From a virus, in the IMG/VR virus record IMGVR_UViG_3300033182_000750, positions 1-23,518 of that record: DNA of 23,518 nucleotides. One strand, written 5' to 3'. Below the pieces are notes generated by a model that saw nothing but the letters and a program-made list of their open reading frames with translations, was not told the DNA's origin and made no database searches. A program made the position numbers and the translations under genes. Of the stretch, positions 8,085 through 15,569 are shown piece by piece. Position 1 is the stretch's first letter, and each line of letters opens with the position of its first letter.

Positions 8085-8420
8085 CTATTCTGGCTTGTCT
8101 GGCCAGACAACAGTGTCTAGCGATTGATATGTGTCAGTGATGTCGCGTAATGCTTGGCGGTAGGCTGCTTGCTCAGCTGTCATTGTCAAATCAGAAGACG
8201 CCCACCAGTCAGTTTCAGCAATCAATCGGCTGCGCTCTTCACGCAATAGACGCAACGGCTCCGCGGCTTGCATCTCAGCAAGTTTATCTAAGATTTCCTG
8301 ATTGCTGGGTTGCTGAATATCATCAGACAACCAAGTGATTTCATCAACACTCTCATTGCCAACAGAAAAAGACGCATTAGGTGCGAGGCGCAAAATAGCT
8401 TCTGTAATATTTACAATCAT
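8085..8420 (-). CDS. Tail-assembly-chaperone-like protein
   Basis: 111 residues. The C-terminal half carries LRLLREERSRLIAETDWWAS (residues 52-71), then TMTAEQAAYRQALRDITDTY and a final VVWPDKPE. This ERxRLLxxTDWW...YRQALRD...WPxxP pattern is that of the phage tail assembly chaperone-like family found at the C-terminus of, or next to, tail-fibre proteins. It probably helps fold or trimerise the adjacent fibre. I chose the ATG at 8420 because it overlaps the upstream stop (ATGA) and has GAGGTG 5 bases upstream; a longer start at 8444 has neither. Confidence 0.8.
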   Translation of the reverse strand: MIVNITEAILRLAPNASFSVGNESVDEITWLSDDIQQPSNQEILDKLAEMQAAEPLRLLREERSRLIAETDWWASSDLTMTAEQAAYRQALRDITDTYQSLDTVVWPDKPE

Positions 8421-9346
8421 TGCGACACCTCTTGTAGAATACAAGTCGAGACAAAAGTTCCAGCCTCTGCCGAGTTAGCGGCGGCATAATTAAAGTAAGT
8501 GGGCCTTGTGGATACCGCGCCCTGCCTAAACAAAAGGCGATACCGCACCGTTACCCCAGACGCCTGATTAGGCTCATGCAAATACGAAATATGAACTGGC
8601 GTTTGGCCGTAATCACTCTCTGCGCGGGTTCTAAAGCCGTTATACACTCGCGTCCTACTTCCGTTGACATCACCTACCAGAACATTGGCCCAGCCGCCGC
8701 CGTTAATTGAGCGTTGTAGCTGTATTAACAAGAATGGGTCTGGCCCAGATGTGCTGGTTGATATCGCATAATGAACAAGCACCTTTGAGTAAGGCGAGAT
8801 AGTTATTTGTGGAAACCAAGCGACACCAGAACTAGACGCCATCTGATAATCAACATTTGAAACACCAGCGATAGAGTGGTTGTATGTATTGTTCGATGAG
8901 ACAACCTGTAAAACCTTTCCAGCCCCAGCAATGGAACCAGAAACATTAAGGTCACCTGTTACGGATACGCCTGTGGATGTGGTGGCGAGTTTAGAACTGC
9001 CGTTGTGATATAGGGTTGACGCACCAGTTTCAACAAAAGTGGCCATAGGCGCATTAGCGGTGCTGTTCACATTGATTTGATTTGATTTAAAAACAAGGAT
9101 ACCTGTTCCCGCGTCTTGGAGATAACTGTTACTCCCATCGTGATAAATCTGAAGGTCATTGCCCGCACCAAAGACGGCCTTGTCGTTGTCGGCAAAGGTG
9201 ATGTTGTTGCCATTAGTCCCCAGCGCACCGCCTAGTTGGGGGGTAGTGTCATTCACCAAGTCTGCCGCAGGGACATTATCCAATGCCCCCGCCACAATGT
9301 CCCCATTGGCATCAACGAGGTTTGCTATGTCTCTTGCTCGTGTCAT
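8417..9346 (-). CDS. Tail fibre / receptor-binding-like structural protein
   Basis: 309 residues. It begins MTRARDIANLVDANGDIVAG, then DTTPQLGGALGTNGNNITF and NDLQIYHDGSNSYLQDAGTG (about 83-102), a repeat-like element common in marine phage fibres. A phase-variable-looking beta region follows (GVSVTGDLNVSGSI). The last 150 residues form a beta-rich domain of unknown specificity ending in CILQEVSQ. It probably forms a distal or side fibre together with the 1005-residue fibre, with which it shares the DTTPQLGG module. Start and stop overlap neighbours as ATGA. Adsorption role is inferred from sequence style and place. Confidence 0.75.
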   Translation of the reverse strand: MTRARDIANLVDANGDIVAGALDNVPAADLVNDTTPQLGGALGTNGNNITFADNDKAVFGAGNDLQIYHDGSNSYLQDAGTGILVFKSNQINVNSTANAPMATFVETGASTLYHNGSSKLATTSTGVSVTGDLNVSGSIAGAGKVLQVVSSNNTYNHSIAGVSNVDYQMASSSGVAWFPQITISPYSKVLVHYAISTSTSGPDPFLLIQLQRSINGGGWANVLVGDVNGSRTRVYNGFRTRAESDYGQTPVHISYLHEPNQASGVTVRYRLLFRQGAVSTRPTYFNYAAANSAEAGTFVSTCILQEVSQ

Positions 9347-9648
9347 TCAACACCGCCTTGGCTTTCGTTAAAAGCCGCTTCAGCCGCCGCCCTGAGTTCT
9401 TCTTGACGAGCCGCATTGGTCTTCACCCAATCACGAGCAAAAGCATCCGTAACAATTTCATCGCGAGTGGTGGGAATTTGTACGCCTTCGTCCAATGCTC
9501 GCGCAGTGTAGATTTGGACGATTTCTTCAACGGCAATTCTGGCTCGTTCCGTAGCCGCGTTTTCTACCCAATCAGAGGGTGAAAATGCCGCATACTCCAG
9601 ACCCTTAATCTGGGTGTCTGTAAGTGTGATATTTATTGTTTGTGACAT
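9343..9648 (-). CDS. Small conserved-looking protein between tail-fibre genes
   Basis: 101 residues, helical and acidic: begins MSQTINITLTDTQIKGLEYA, then DWVENAATERARIAVEEIVQIY and a C-terminal Ala/Glu-rich helix. I do not recognise a named domain. It sits between the large fibre and the second fibre-like gene, so a role in fibre assembly or as a structural linker is plausible. A good ribosome binding site (AGGAG, about 7 bases) precedes the ATG at 9648, 9 bases after the large fibre stop, and its stop overlaps the next start as ATGA. Confidence 0.65.
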   Translation of the reverse strand: MSQTINITLTDTQIKGLEYAAFSPSDWVENAATERARIAVEEIVQIYTARALDEGVQIPTTRDEIVTDAFARDWVKTNAARQEELRAAAEAAFNESQGGVE

Positions 9649-9657
9649 TCCAGTCTC

Positions 9658-12600
9658 CTAACCAAGTAATTTGAAGCTAACGAAAGAATCCGAAAGCGTT
9701 TGTGTTGATTGGCCATTAACATTCTGAGTGCCAACAGCAAGGGTGTCGTTAGCCGCGCAGTTGATGATTGCGCTCATAGAATTTTGGTAATGGCCCGAAT
9801 TGTTGTCTGGGTTCCAGTGCAGAGAATCAAAGACCCCGCCATTGTGGAATATCGCCAGCCAGTTGTAGCCAACTGAGTAACCAGTTTGGGTGAAATACAA
9901 AATCTCGTACCTACCAGCGACAGGACAAGTAAACGTGCCTGTCGAGTTGTTGAAGTGGTTTCCAACATTGTTACGAACAGTGACAAAGTTATCCAAAACC
10001 TGTGTTGCGGAGGAAGATGTCGAGCCGTTTTGTGCGGACGCAATCGGCTGATACGGTGTCGTGATATACCCCTCTGGGTGTATCCTCATCCGCTCTGCAT
10101 GAGAAACACCAGTGTCGTGCGTTTCAAAAGCAATCGCTTCGTGTCCAGCAGTTGGACGATGGAAGCGGATAGCCGCGCCACCAGATGCGTTCAAAGCATA
10201 ACTTGCAGTCGGGCTATATAAAAACTGAATACGAGCATCATCTGTCCCAGACAGACGAATGTTTCCACCGTGTAGATTAACTTTCTCAATCGGTGACGTT
10301 TGTGTGTTGATAGCCAAAGAGCCAGATGCCGTAATACGCATCCGCTCGGTGGCAGCATTTGAAAATGCAATCGTGTTAGCAGCTGGACTAAACATACCGT
10401 TGTTGCCAAGTGCGCCGCTAGAAATCGCAAAGTTTGGTGAAGCGGCGCTGCCTGTGTTGCTCGTTATTATTTGGTCATCGGATGTAACCGAACCTGTAAT
10501 GTTAATGTTACCTGTTCCAGTAATACTGCTGGAATTAAGGTCAAGGTTGCCACCAAGTTGCGGAGTCGTGTCCGCCACAAGGTCTGTCGAAACCGTGTCA
10601 GGAACCCAATTTGTGCCGTTGTATTTCAGAAACTGACCGCTTGTGGCGGCTGCTGAACTTACGTCAGAGAGATTATCTAAAGTTGTCGCGTTCAAGTTAA
10701 ACGTGCCATAAGCAACAATATCTACAGTATCGCCAGCGGTGGCCCCAGAAGACAGCGTAACGGAAGTCCCATTAGTGGCCGTAAAGTCCGAACCATCAAT
10801 CAGCTTGACGCCATTGAGATACACATCAACAAAGCCAGCATCGTATGTTGCGGCAAACACAGTCTGGCCGCCAGTTGCAGTATATGTGTTCCGGCTTGAC
10901 GTACCGTTGACGCTCGATCCAGCGTTCTGCCAACCAGAAGCCCCATATACCTTCATCGTTTCAACGCCGACATTACTGTCGAACCACAGATCACCTGTTG
11001 TCGGGCTGGCGGGTGCTGTCGTCCCAACAAAGTATGTGTCGGCAAAATTGTTCACATCGGCAATATTCGCGGCAACGCTGTTGACGTTCGCTATATTCGT
11101 CCCAACCGCGTTGACGTTAGCAATATTGTTCGCGACAACATCAATCTCTGATGTCACCTCATTCAAATCGTTAGCAACATCAACAACCGCCTGGATGTCT
11201 GCGGCAACGGTTTGCAGATTGTTGTTGGTAATTTCAGCCGCAACTGTATTTACATCGGCGATGTTCGCGCCAGTCAAATTCACATTGGCAATGTTAGTCG
11301 CTGCTGTGTTGACGTTTGAAATCGATGCCGCAACAGTGCCGATTGTGTTTAACCCGCCGATATCAGCCGAAACAACCCCAATATCAACCGCGTCAGCTGC
11401 CACAGCAGAAACGTCCGCCGAAATGCCGCTTACTGTCGATACCGCGCCAGAAATCGCGTTTACGCCTGTGACATCGGCGCTAATCCCGCTCACATTCTGA
11501 ATTTGCGTTGAAATGCCAGCTGTCGTTGTCACATTGGCCTGGATGCCAGCAACCGTGGTCACATTGGCCTTGATCGAATTGACGCCTGTAACGTCCGCGC
11601 TAATCGCGGCCAGGCTGTTCACATTGGCAATGTTTGTCGAAACAACACCAATATCCGCCGCGTCAGCGGCAACCGCAGTCACATCCGCCGCAATCCCCGC
11701 AACCGTACCCACATTATTGGTCGGGCTAATCTGACCAGCAACCGTGTTTATATCACCAATGTTGCTCGAAACCGTAGCAACCGTGCCTGTCGTAGCCCAG
11801 TGTTTCGCTGAATAATCGCCAGAATTTCCTACTGTGCCAGTGGTTTTCGTTGCCCAGTCCTTCGATGACCCTGCGCCAGCGTCAACGCCTGTGCCGCCTA
11901 CAGCATACGCTTTAGACGAATACTCGCCGGAGTTATCAACGTCACCAGTCGTAAGATTGGCCCAATCCTCGGCCTCATCCGCAAACCCGCTTGCGTTAGC
12001 CTCGGCTGCTTCGGCTGCCTCTTTAGCCGCCTGGGCGACAACCGATGCCCCCCAAACGATCACATTCTCGTTGCCCTGGACGGCTGGGGACGATGGAGCC
12101 GTGACAAAGGTGATCTGGTTGCCCGATATTGTGTAATCGTCACCAGGATTTCTCAAAGCACCGTTTACAAAAACCAGGGCAGATGTGTCGGCGGCATACT
12201 GGTACTGAAGCGTGAAAACGGTCGTGTTGCCGTCACCCTCGTACTTGTCAACAGCGGCAGCCGTTGTCGCGATGGCCGCGTTTGCCAGCAAAATCCATTT
12301 ATCGGCTGCCAGATCTGTCGTAAATGCAGAAGAAGCAGTGTGCGCAACGGTCGCCAAATATGTCGCGCCGTTAAAATCAACCAGGTCGTTTACTGCATAT
12401 ACGGTTGTTGTCGCCCAGTCACCGCGTGGATTAAAGCTATCAGCGTTAATCAGCGCCAGTGCGCCAGCATCAAAAGCATCCTTGTGGACAGCCTGGTTGC
12501 GCAAAAGTCCGTCATCGCGCTGGATCAGGCCAATGTTTTCGTTCAAATCATCAAGCGTCAGCTTGACAGCGTTCAACTCTGCATCAACTTGAGACCCTGG

Positions 12601-12675
12601 GAGCGGATCGTTGGGGGCTGTTGTTTGGTAGTCGTCAAAGTTATATTGCCGAGTGTAATCGCGTGGTTGTGCCAT
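9658..12675 (-). CDS. Tail fibre with T7-type N-terminal attachment domain
   Basis: 1005 residues. Residues 1-75 match the T7 gp17 N-terminal domain that docks the fibre to the tail (DYTRQYNFDDYQTTAPNDPL and GLIQRDDGLLRNQAV). At about 85-130 there is a carbohydrate-binding-like module (GDWATTTVYAVNDLVDFNGA). Two related beta segments at about 145-210 and 595-665 share the pattern VFVNGALRNPGDDYT / VYLNGVKLIDGSDFT. Between them, about 290-545 is a long array of short degenerate repeats of the type ISADVTGVN/ANIADVN. The C-terminal 130 residues resemble a C1q/TNF-like trimeric head (GTFTCPVAGRYEILYF). It binds the host surface. The start overlaps the upstream stop by one base (TAATG). Confidence 0.9.
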   Translation of the reverse strand: MAQPRDYTRQYNFDDYQTTAPNDPLPGSQVDAELNAVKLTLDDLNENIGLIQRDDGLLRNQAVHKDAFDAGALALINADSFNPRGDWATTTVYAVNDLVDFNGATYLATVAHTASSAFTTDLAADKWILLANAAIATTAAAVDKYEGDGNTTVFTLQYQYAADTSALVFVNGALRNPGDDYTISGNQITFVTAPSSPAVQGNENVIVWGASVVAQAAKEAAEAAEANASGFADEAEDWANLTTGDVDNSGEYSSKAYAVGGTGVDAGAGSSKDWATKTTGTVGNSGDYSAKHWATTGTVATVSSNIGDINTVAGQISPTNNVGTVAGIAADVTAVAADAADIGVVSTNIANVNSLAAISADVTGVNSIKANVTTVAGIQANVTTTAGISTQIQNVSGISADVTGVNAISGAVSTVSGISADVSAVAADAVDIGVVSADIGGLNTIGTVAASISNVNTAATNIANVNLTGANIADVNTVAAEITNNNLQTVAADIQAVVDVANDLNEVTSEIDVVANNIANVNAVGTNIANVNSVAANIADVNNFADTYFVGTTAPASPTTGDLWFDSNVGVETMKVYGASGWQNAGSSVNGTSSRNTYTATGGQTVFAATYDAGFVDVYLNGVKLIDGSDFTATNGTSVTLSSGATAGDTVDIVAYGTFNLNATTLDNLSDVSSAAATSGQFLKYNGTNWVPDTVSTDLVADTTPQLGGNLDLNSSSITGTGNINITGSVTSDDQIITSNTGSAASPNFAISSGALGNNGMFSPAANTIAFSNAATERMRITASGSLAINTQTSPIEKVNLHGGNIRLSGTDDARIQFLYSPTASYALNASGGAAIRFHRPTAGHEAIAFETHDTGVSHAERMRIHPEGYITTPYQPIASAQNGSTSSSATQVLDNFVTVRNNVGNHFNNSTGTFTCPVAGRYEILYFTQTGYSVGYNWLAIFHNGGVFDSLHWNPDNNSGHYQNSMSAIINCAANDTLAVGTQNVNGQSTQTLSDSFVSFKLLG

Positions 12676-12845
12676 TATGCGCTCCTAGTACGCCGTTTAG
12701 ACTTATAACTGTCTGCGGCGCTTGCTAATTGCATTGCCCTGGCCAAGCTGCGCTTCTTAGCCGTGTTGCGCTTGCTTAGATTTGCCTCTCGCTCTTGCTG
12801 CATAGCCAGACGTTCGGCTGATAACTTTTTGGCCTTATTCCGCAT
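12675..12845 (-). CDS. Small basic protein upstream of tail fibre (56 aa)
   Basis: A 56-residue protein, very rich in Lys and Arg: it begins MRNKAKKLSAERLAMQQERE and ends YKSKRRTRSA. No family is recognised. GAGGT lies about 7 bases before the ATG at 12845, and the TAA overlaps the tail-fibre ATG by one base, so translation is probably coupled. The composition suggests nucleic-acid binding, or a role as a charged helical assembly factor; neither can be told from sequence. It is the first sizeable gene after the promoter at 12941-12969. Confidence 0.65.
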   Translation of the reverse strand: MRNKAKKLSAERLAMQQEREANLSKRNTAKKRSLARAMQLASAADSYKSKRRTRSA

Positions 12846-12849
12846 CAAG

Positions 12850-12918
12850 CTACCTCTTTTGCTTTGGCGAGCCTGGCTTCCCTGGCCTCGTTCTTCTTAT
12901 ACTTTGCTCATTTGCCAT
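12850..12918 (-). CDS. Possible leader peptide (22 aa)
   Basis: A 22-codon frame starting MANEQSIRRTRPGKPGSPKQ begins about 16 bases after the predicted transcription start of the promoter at 12941-12969 and ends 4 bases before the next gene's ATG. The ribosome binding site is weak. Its basic Pro/Gly composition is unremarkable. It might be a leader or a chance reading frame. Confidence 0.25.
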   Translation of the reverse strand: MANEQSIRRTRPGKPGSPKQKR

Positions 12919-12940
12919 ATTTAGTTCTCGCGTTGATCCG

Positions 12941-12969
12941 ATTATATACCTGTTTGTCGTGTCGTTCAA
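12941..12969 (-). promoter_or_regulatory. Strong sigma70-type promoter for tail-fibre/lysis/head operon
   Basis: On the minus strand: TTGAAC (12969-12964), a 17-base spacer, and a perfect TATAAT (12946-12941). The spacer contains CGACAAACA followed by GGTATA, matching the promoter at 1986-2014. It lies between the small terminase and the tail-fibre genes, so it should drive the long late transcript from 12845 leftward. Confidence 0.7.
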
Positions 12970-13119
12970 CAAAGTGGCGGCGAGATTGAGTTTCCCGAAA
13001 AATTTGTATCGCTTGCCGTAACAGTAATAGTGCCAGGGCGCGGACTAGGCCAGGGGGTGGGTCGGGTCGATGGCTCGCGCGATCACCGCGCCGCCAGGCA
13101 AATGGTCCCCGCCCGACTA
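12970..13119. other. Non-coding GC-rich gap after small terminase
   Basis: No reading frame with a convincing ribosome binding site was found here. The left part (around 12990-13010) is AT-richer; the right part holds a short GCGCG-gtgat-CGCGC stem (around 13077-13093 region) without a T-run, so it is not a clear terminator. A packaging (cos/pac) site is possible next to a small terminase gene but nothing identifies it. Confidence 0.3.
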
Positions 13120-13605
13120 TTAAATGTCGCCGCTTTCCTGGCTTTCTTCGATCTTTTGCGCTGTTTTGCCTGGCGTTATGTCTTTTGCCAGGCTGCTGCG
13201 CTCGTCTTCCCACCGATCAATCAGCCTGGCCAGTTCGTCCGGTGACATTTCCGCCAGGCTTTTCCCCGCTGCCATGTCATCCGCTGCCCTGCCCAAGTCG
13301 CCAGCAAGTTCAAGCGCCGTCCTGGCAGCCGAAACCTTGGCCGCAGCCGGCGCGTCCTGGTCGATCATCACCTGGCGCAGCGTATCTGCTGCCAAACTGG
13401 CGAGTTCGCCCTGGTAGGTCGTTTGTCTCGCTTGCCGCATAGCCGCCACAACGACAGGGTTCCTGGTCAACACATAGGCGCTTTGTTTAGGGTGGGCATA
13501 GCCAGCAAGCCTGGCTGCCTCTGTGGCGTTCTTGTTTTCTTTGACCAGGTAATTCACGAAATCTTGCTGCTGGTCAGATATGGTCCGCTGCCTGATGTTT
13601 GCCAT
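13120..13605 (-). CDS. terS: Terminase small subunit-like protein
   Basis: 161 residues. The N-terminus QQQDFVNYLVKENKNATEAA followed by RLAGYAHPKQSAYVLTRNP (residues 12-51) is the helix-turn-helix of small terminases, which recognise the packaging site (pattern: FVxxLV...NATEAARxAGY...A..L..NP.V). The central helix region is Ala-rich and the C-terminus acidic and disordered-looking. A GGGAGGGA ribosome binding site lies about 10 bases before the ATG at 13605. It is the outermost gene of the minus-strand late block, separated from terL by over 7 kb of fibre and lysis genes, whereas the two are usually adjacent. A generic HTH DNA-binding protein is the alternative. Confidence 0.8.
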   Translation of the reverse strand: MANIRQRTISDQQQDFVNYLVKENKNATEAARLAGYAHPKQSAYVLTRNPVVVAAMRQARQTTYQGELASLAADTLRQVMIDQDAPAAAKVSAARTALELAGDLGRAADDMAAGKSLAEMSPDELARLIDRWEDERSSLAKDITPGKTAQKIEESQESGDI

Positions 13606-13741
13606 GCCGGATAATCCCTCCCTGTTGCCTGGGAAAGCATAACAAAACTTAGCGCTTTACAATATGCGGACGTTTCGGCAGTATGATTGTCAAGCGCTGT
13701 TGGTCGCAGCGCCCTACATTAACCAAAAAGGAGTTGACAAC
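13606..13741. promoter_or_regulatory. Divergent intergenic region with weak promoter candidates
   Basis: This gap separates the minus-strand small terminase from the plus-strand accessory genes, so promoters in both directions are expected. Leftward: TTGTAA (13662-13657) and TATGCT (13641-13636) with a short 15-base spacer and a TG extension. Rightward: TTTACA (13656-13661) and TATGAT (13682-13687), spacer 20, which is poor. The palindrome AGCGCT occurs at 13651-13656 and 13693-13698, exactly 42 bp apart, and could mark operator sites. Confidence 0.35.
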
Positions 13742-13963
13742 ATGACTGCATATCAAAACCACCTGGTGGCAAGCCTGGGCATGGCCAGCACACGCGCCCG
13801 CAGCCTGGACGAAGCAATGGATGCGCTGCACTCATCTATTGGCGCAATGGATGCCTGGCACCTCAAGACAATGTGGCAACGGATGCCTAGCCTGATGGAA
13901 GTGGTCGCACAATACGCCGACCAAAACCCAGGCCTGAATGACTACCGCAGCAGCAGAGGGTGA
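13742..13963 (+). CDS. Small protein of unknown function, first gene of plus-strand module
   Basis: 73 residues, helical, begins MTAYQNHLVASLGMASTRAR, with SSIGAMDAWHLKTMWQRMPS in the centre. No domain recognised. I place the start at 13742, since AAAGGAG lies 8 bases upstream; the frame could run back to 13664 but nothing supports that. It heads the only plus-strand block of the window and ends 4 bases before the next ATG. Confidence 0.6.
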   Translation: MTAYQNHLVASLGMASTRARSLDEAMDALHSSIGAMDAWHLKTMWQRMPSLMEVVAQYADQNPGLNDYRSSRG

Positions 13964-13967
13964 AGCC

Positions 13968-14189
13968 ATGAAAACGCTAAAAACAATTAGCCTGGCATTG
14001 TCCGGCTTATTCCTGGGCGGGTTTATTGTATCCGGCTGCATCTGCCTAGTCCTGTCCTGGAATGGCCACAACCTGGAAGCGATGGCCTACCTGCTTTGCG
14101 GGTTTCTCTCGATCATGCTTTCTGGTGGGGCTTTAATGTTGGCTGATGCGACAGACAGCATCATTGAGCGCCGGAGGTGGGAACAGTGA
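13968..14189 (+). CDS. Small two-helix membrane protein
   Basis: 73 residues with two membrane helices: about 4-30 (TISLALSGLFLGGFIVSGCI) and 40-60 (AMAYLLCGFLSIMLSGGALM), then an acidic-basic tail DSIIERRRWEQ. No family recognised. GAGGGTGA, which also holds the previous stop codon, lies just upstream of the ATG at 13968. A longer frame from 13938 overlaps the upstream gene and lacks a binding site. Its stop overlaps the next start (GTGA). Confidence 0.6.
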   Translation: MKTLKTISLALSGLFLGGFIVSGCICLVLSWNGHNLEAMAYLLCGFLSIMLSGGALMLADATDSIIERRRWEQ

Positions 14190-14425
14190 TCTATTACCAC
14201 ACCCAAGACTTTGCCAGCCGGATTGTCATTTGGTCACAGGCAAAAACATTGCGCGAGGCTGGGCAGCGCCTGGCCAAAAACAACCAAATCTGGCCGGACA
14301 AATCAACGGACGGCCAGATCATCACGATTGGCAAGCGGCAGCGCGGCAGCCGCGACATCATGCCAACCAGGCTTTACCGCCTGGAAGGCGACAAGTTGAA
14401 ACTCGAAGCAAACCTGTTTTTTTAG
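14186..14425 (+). CDS. Unknown small protein, GTG start
   Basis: 79 residues, begins (M)IYYHTQDFASRIVIWSQ and continues with EAGQRLAKNNQIWPDKSTDG; basic, no recognised domain. Two in-frame GTG codons are possible (14177 and 14186). GGAGGTGG at 14173-14180 places the 14186 GTG at a 5-base spacing, and that GTG overlaps the upstream TGA, so I prefer it. The frame ends in LEANLFF before a new ribosome binding site. Confidence 0.55.
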   Translation: MIYYHTQDFASRIVIWSQAKTLREAGQRLAKNNQIWPDKSTDGQIITIGKRQRGSRDIMPTRLYRLEGDKLKLEANLFF

Positions 14426-14436
14426 GAGGCAGACCA

Positions 14437-14721
14437 ATGACACCAGAAGAAAAGCAGCACATCGAGCAGCGCACCTATGGCATCACCATTGCCCAGGTCG
14501 CGCAATTAGTGGCGCAGCGCAACGGAGATTGCAGCGCTTATGCGGCATCGACCGCCAAAATCGCATTAAACCGCCTGGCCGCAACCGTGGCCAGGCAGCG
14601 CTTCACAGCGGATCAGATCCAGGAACTGGAAGCAATCCGCATTTATCTAAACCGGATCAGGCTGGCGCTTACAGACCTGGACGCAATCGAAATCCCAACA
14701 GCCCTGGAGGCAAAACAATGA
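14437..14721 (+). CDS. Unknown helical protein
   Basis: 94 residues, starting MTPEEKQHIEQRTYGITIAQ, mostly helical, with repeated Ala/Gln/Arg (ALNRLAATVARQRFTADQIQ). No domain recognised. AGGAGG lies about 6 bases before the ATG at 14437. The frame is open further upstream, back to 14146, but that part overlaps two other genes out of frame and is not needed. The stop overlaps the next ATG as ATGA. Confidence 0.6.
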   Translation: MTPEEKQHIEQRTYGITIAQVAQLVAQRNGDCSAYAASTAKIALNRLAATVARQRFTADQIQELEAIRIYLNRIRLALTDLDAIEIPTALEAKQ

Positions 14722-15140
14722 AATATTTTGTAATCGATCCGAGAACGGAAACCATCGAGGCCGGAACATTCCACAAAGGAAGGACAGGCAGCGACACGAC
14801 AACAACCCTGGAACGTCTGCAAAACCTGGTCGGCTGCCGACTGATAGAGGCGTCACCATTTACCAGCAAACACGATGCCGAGGGCGTCTATCATGATCTG
14901 ATCGTGGACGAAGAAGGCACATTTCCAGAAGATCAATATTTTTTCTGGTCAAAAGTGATTGGGCAGCCCCTGGCTGGTCGTGCCGTTGTGGTGGGCTTTG
15001 ATCCAGAAACTGGCGAGCATACAGACTGCAAGTTGACCAAGGCCCAGATCCAGAAACGGATGGCCTGGATGGGCGACAGGCACACAACGCAATTTATCTG
15101 CCAGATGCTGGCCGCAAAAAAACAGGCGGCAGCGCAATGA
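14718..15140 (+). CDS. DUF3846-like phage protein
   Basis: 140 residues. It begins MKYFVIDPRTETIEAGTFHK and then LQNLVGCRLIEASPF, later LIVDEEGTFPEDQYFFW and GRAVVVGFDPETGE. The pattern, an N-terminal strand with FVIDP, then LQxLVGxxIE, DEEG and a GxAVVxGFD motif near the end, is what I recall of DUF3846, a family of unknown function in phages and plasmids. The C-terminus (KAQIQKRMAWMGDRHTTQF) is extra and basic. TGGAGG precedes the ATG at 14718, which overlaps the upstream stop. The biochemical role is unknown. Confidence 0.6.
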   Translation: MKYFVIDPRTETIEAGTFHKGRTGSDTTTTLERLQNLVGCRLIEASPFTSKHDAEGVYHDLIVDEEGTFPEDQYFFWSKVIGQPLAGRAVVVGFDPETGEHTDCKLTKAQIQKRMAWMGDRHTTQFICQMLAAKKQAAAQ

Positions 15141-15301
15141 ACCGCGAGGGCTTCCAGTCCTGGGCGGACGAGCCAGAACACTGGCAGCAGCGGGAAGACT
15201 TCCGCGAGGAACTAACGCCCGAGGGGATCCAGTTGGTTATCCCTGGGGCCGAACGCACCACACAACCCACCGAGACAGAAAGGCAGGGCAAGTTATGGTA
15301 A
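15137..15301 (+). CDS. Small acidic protein (54 aa)
   Basis: A 54-residue frame starting MNREGFQSWADEPEHWQQRE and ending ERQGKLW. Its ATG at 15137 overlaps the upstream stop as ATGA and its end overlaps the next start by 7 bases, so it fits the packing of the block exactly. It is rich in Glu, Gln and Trp, with no recognised domain. Confidence 0.55.
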   Translation: MNREGFQSWADEPEHWQQREDFREELTPEGIQLVIPGAERTTQPTETERQGKLW

Positions 15302-15564
15302 AAACCAACGTGATCCGATACCGAGAATTTCCCCACGATGGCGAAGCCTGGGAAATTTTCGCGTCCGACAATATCCACAAAGCGCGGCGACAGTTGGCCA
15401 GGCTTATCCGCAAGCGCCGCCAAGATGGCTGGTTTGCCGATGTTTTGAAGATGCGAAACCACGGCGGCCAATTAGTCCAGCACTGGTCATTGTGGAAGCC
15501 TGGGCATCCTCGCCTGGCGGAGTCGTATTTTATCCAGAGTGTTGAGAGACACGCCCAACAATAG
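15295..15564 (+). CDS. Unknown basic protein
   Basis: 89 residues, with a mixed strand-helix look: VIRYREFPHDGEAWEIFASD, then KARRQLARLIRKRRQDGWF, strongly basic, then a short strand region (QLVQHWSLWKPGHPRLAESY). Nucleic-acid binding is possible from charge but not shown. It overlaps the previous gene by 7 bases, and AGGCAGGGC lies upstream. A hairpin at 15570-15591 follows just after its stop. Confidence 0.5.
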   Translation: MVKTNVIRYREFPHDGEAWEIFASDNIHKARRQLARLIRKRRQDGWFADVLKMRNHGGQLVQHWSLWKPGHPRLAESYFIQSVERHAQQ

Positions 15565-15569
15565 CCGAA

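Noticed and set aside
10739-11500. Long plus-strand reading frame (253 codons) opposite the tail fibre
   Set aside because: It is the complement of the repetitive fibre shaft, consists of Ala/Thr/Val-rich low complexity, and has no ribosome binding site. The minus-strand fibre explains it.
12908-13213. Minus-strand basic reading frame overlapping the small terminase end
   Set aside because: Out of frame with terS, rich in Arg and Pro as expected from a GC-rich shadow, and it runs through the promoter at 12941-12969.
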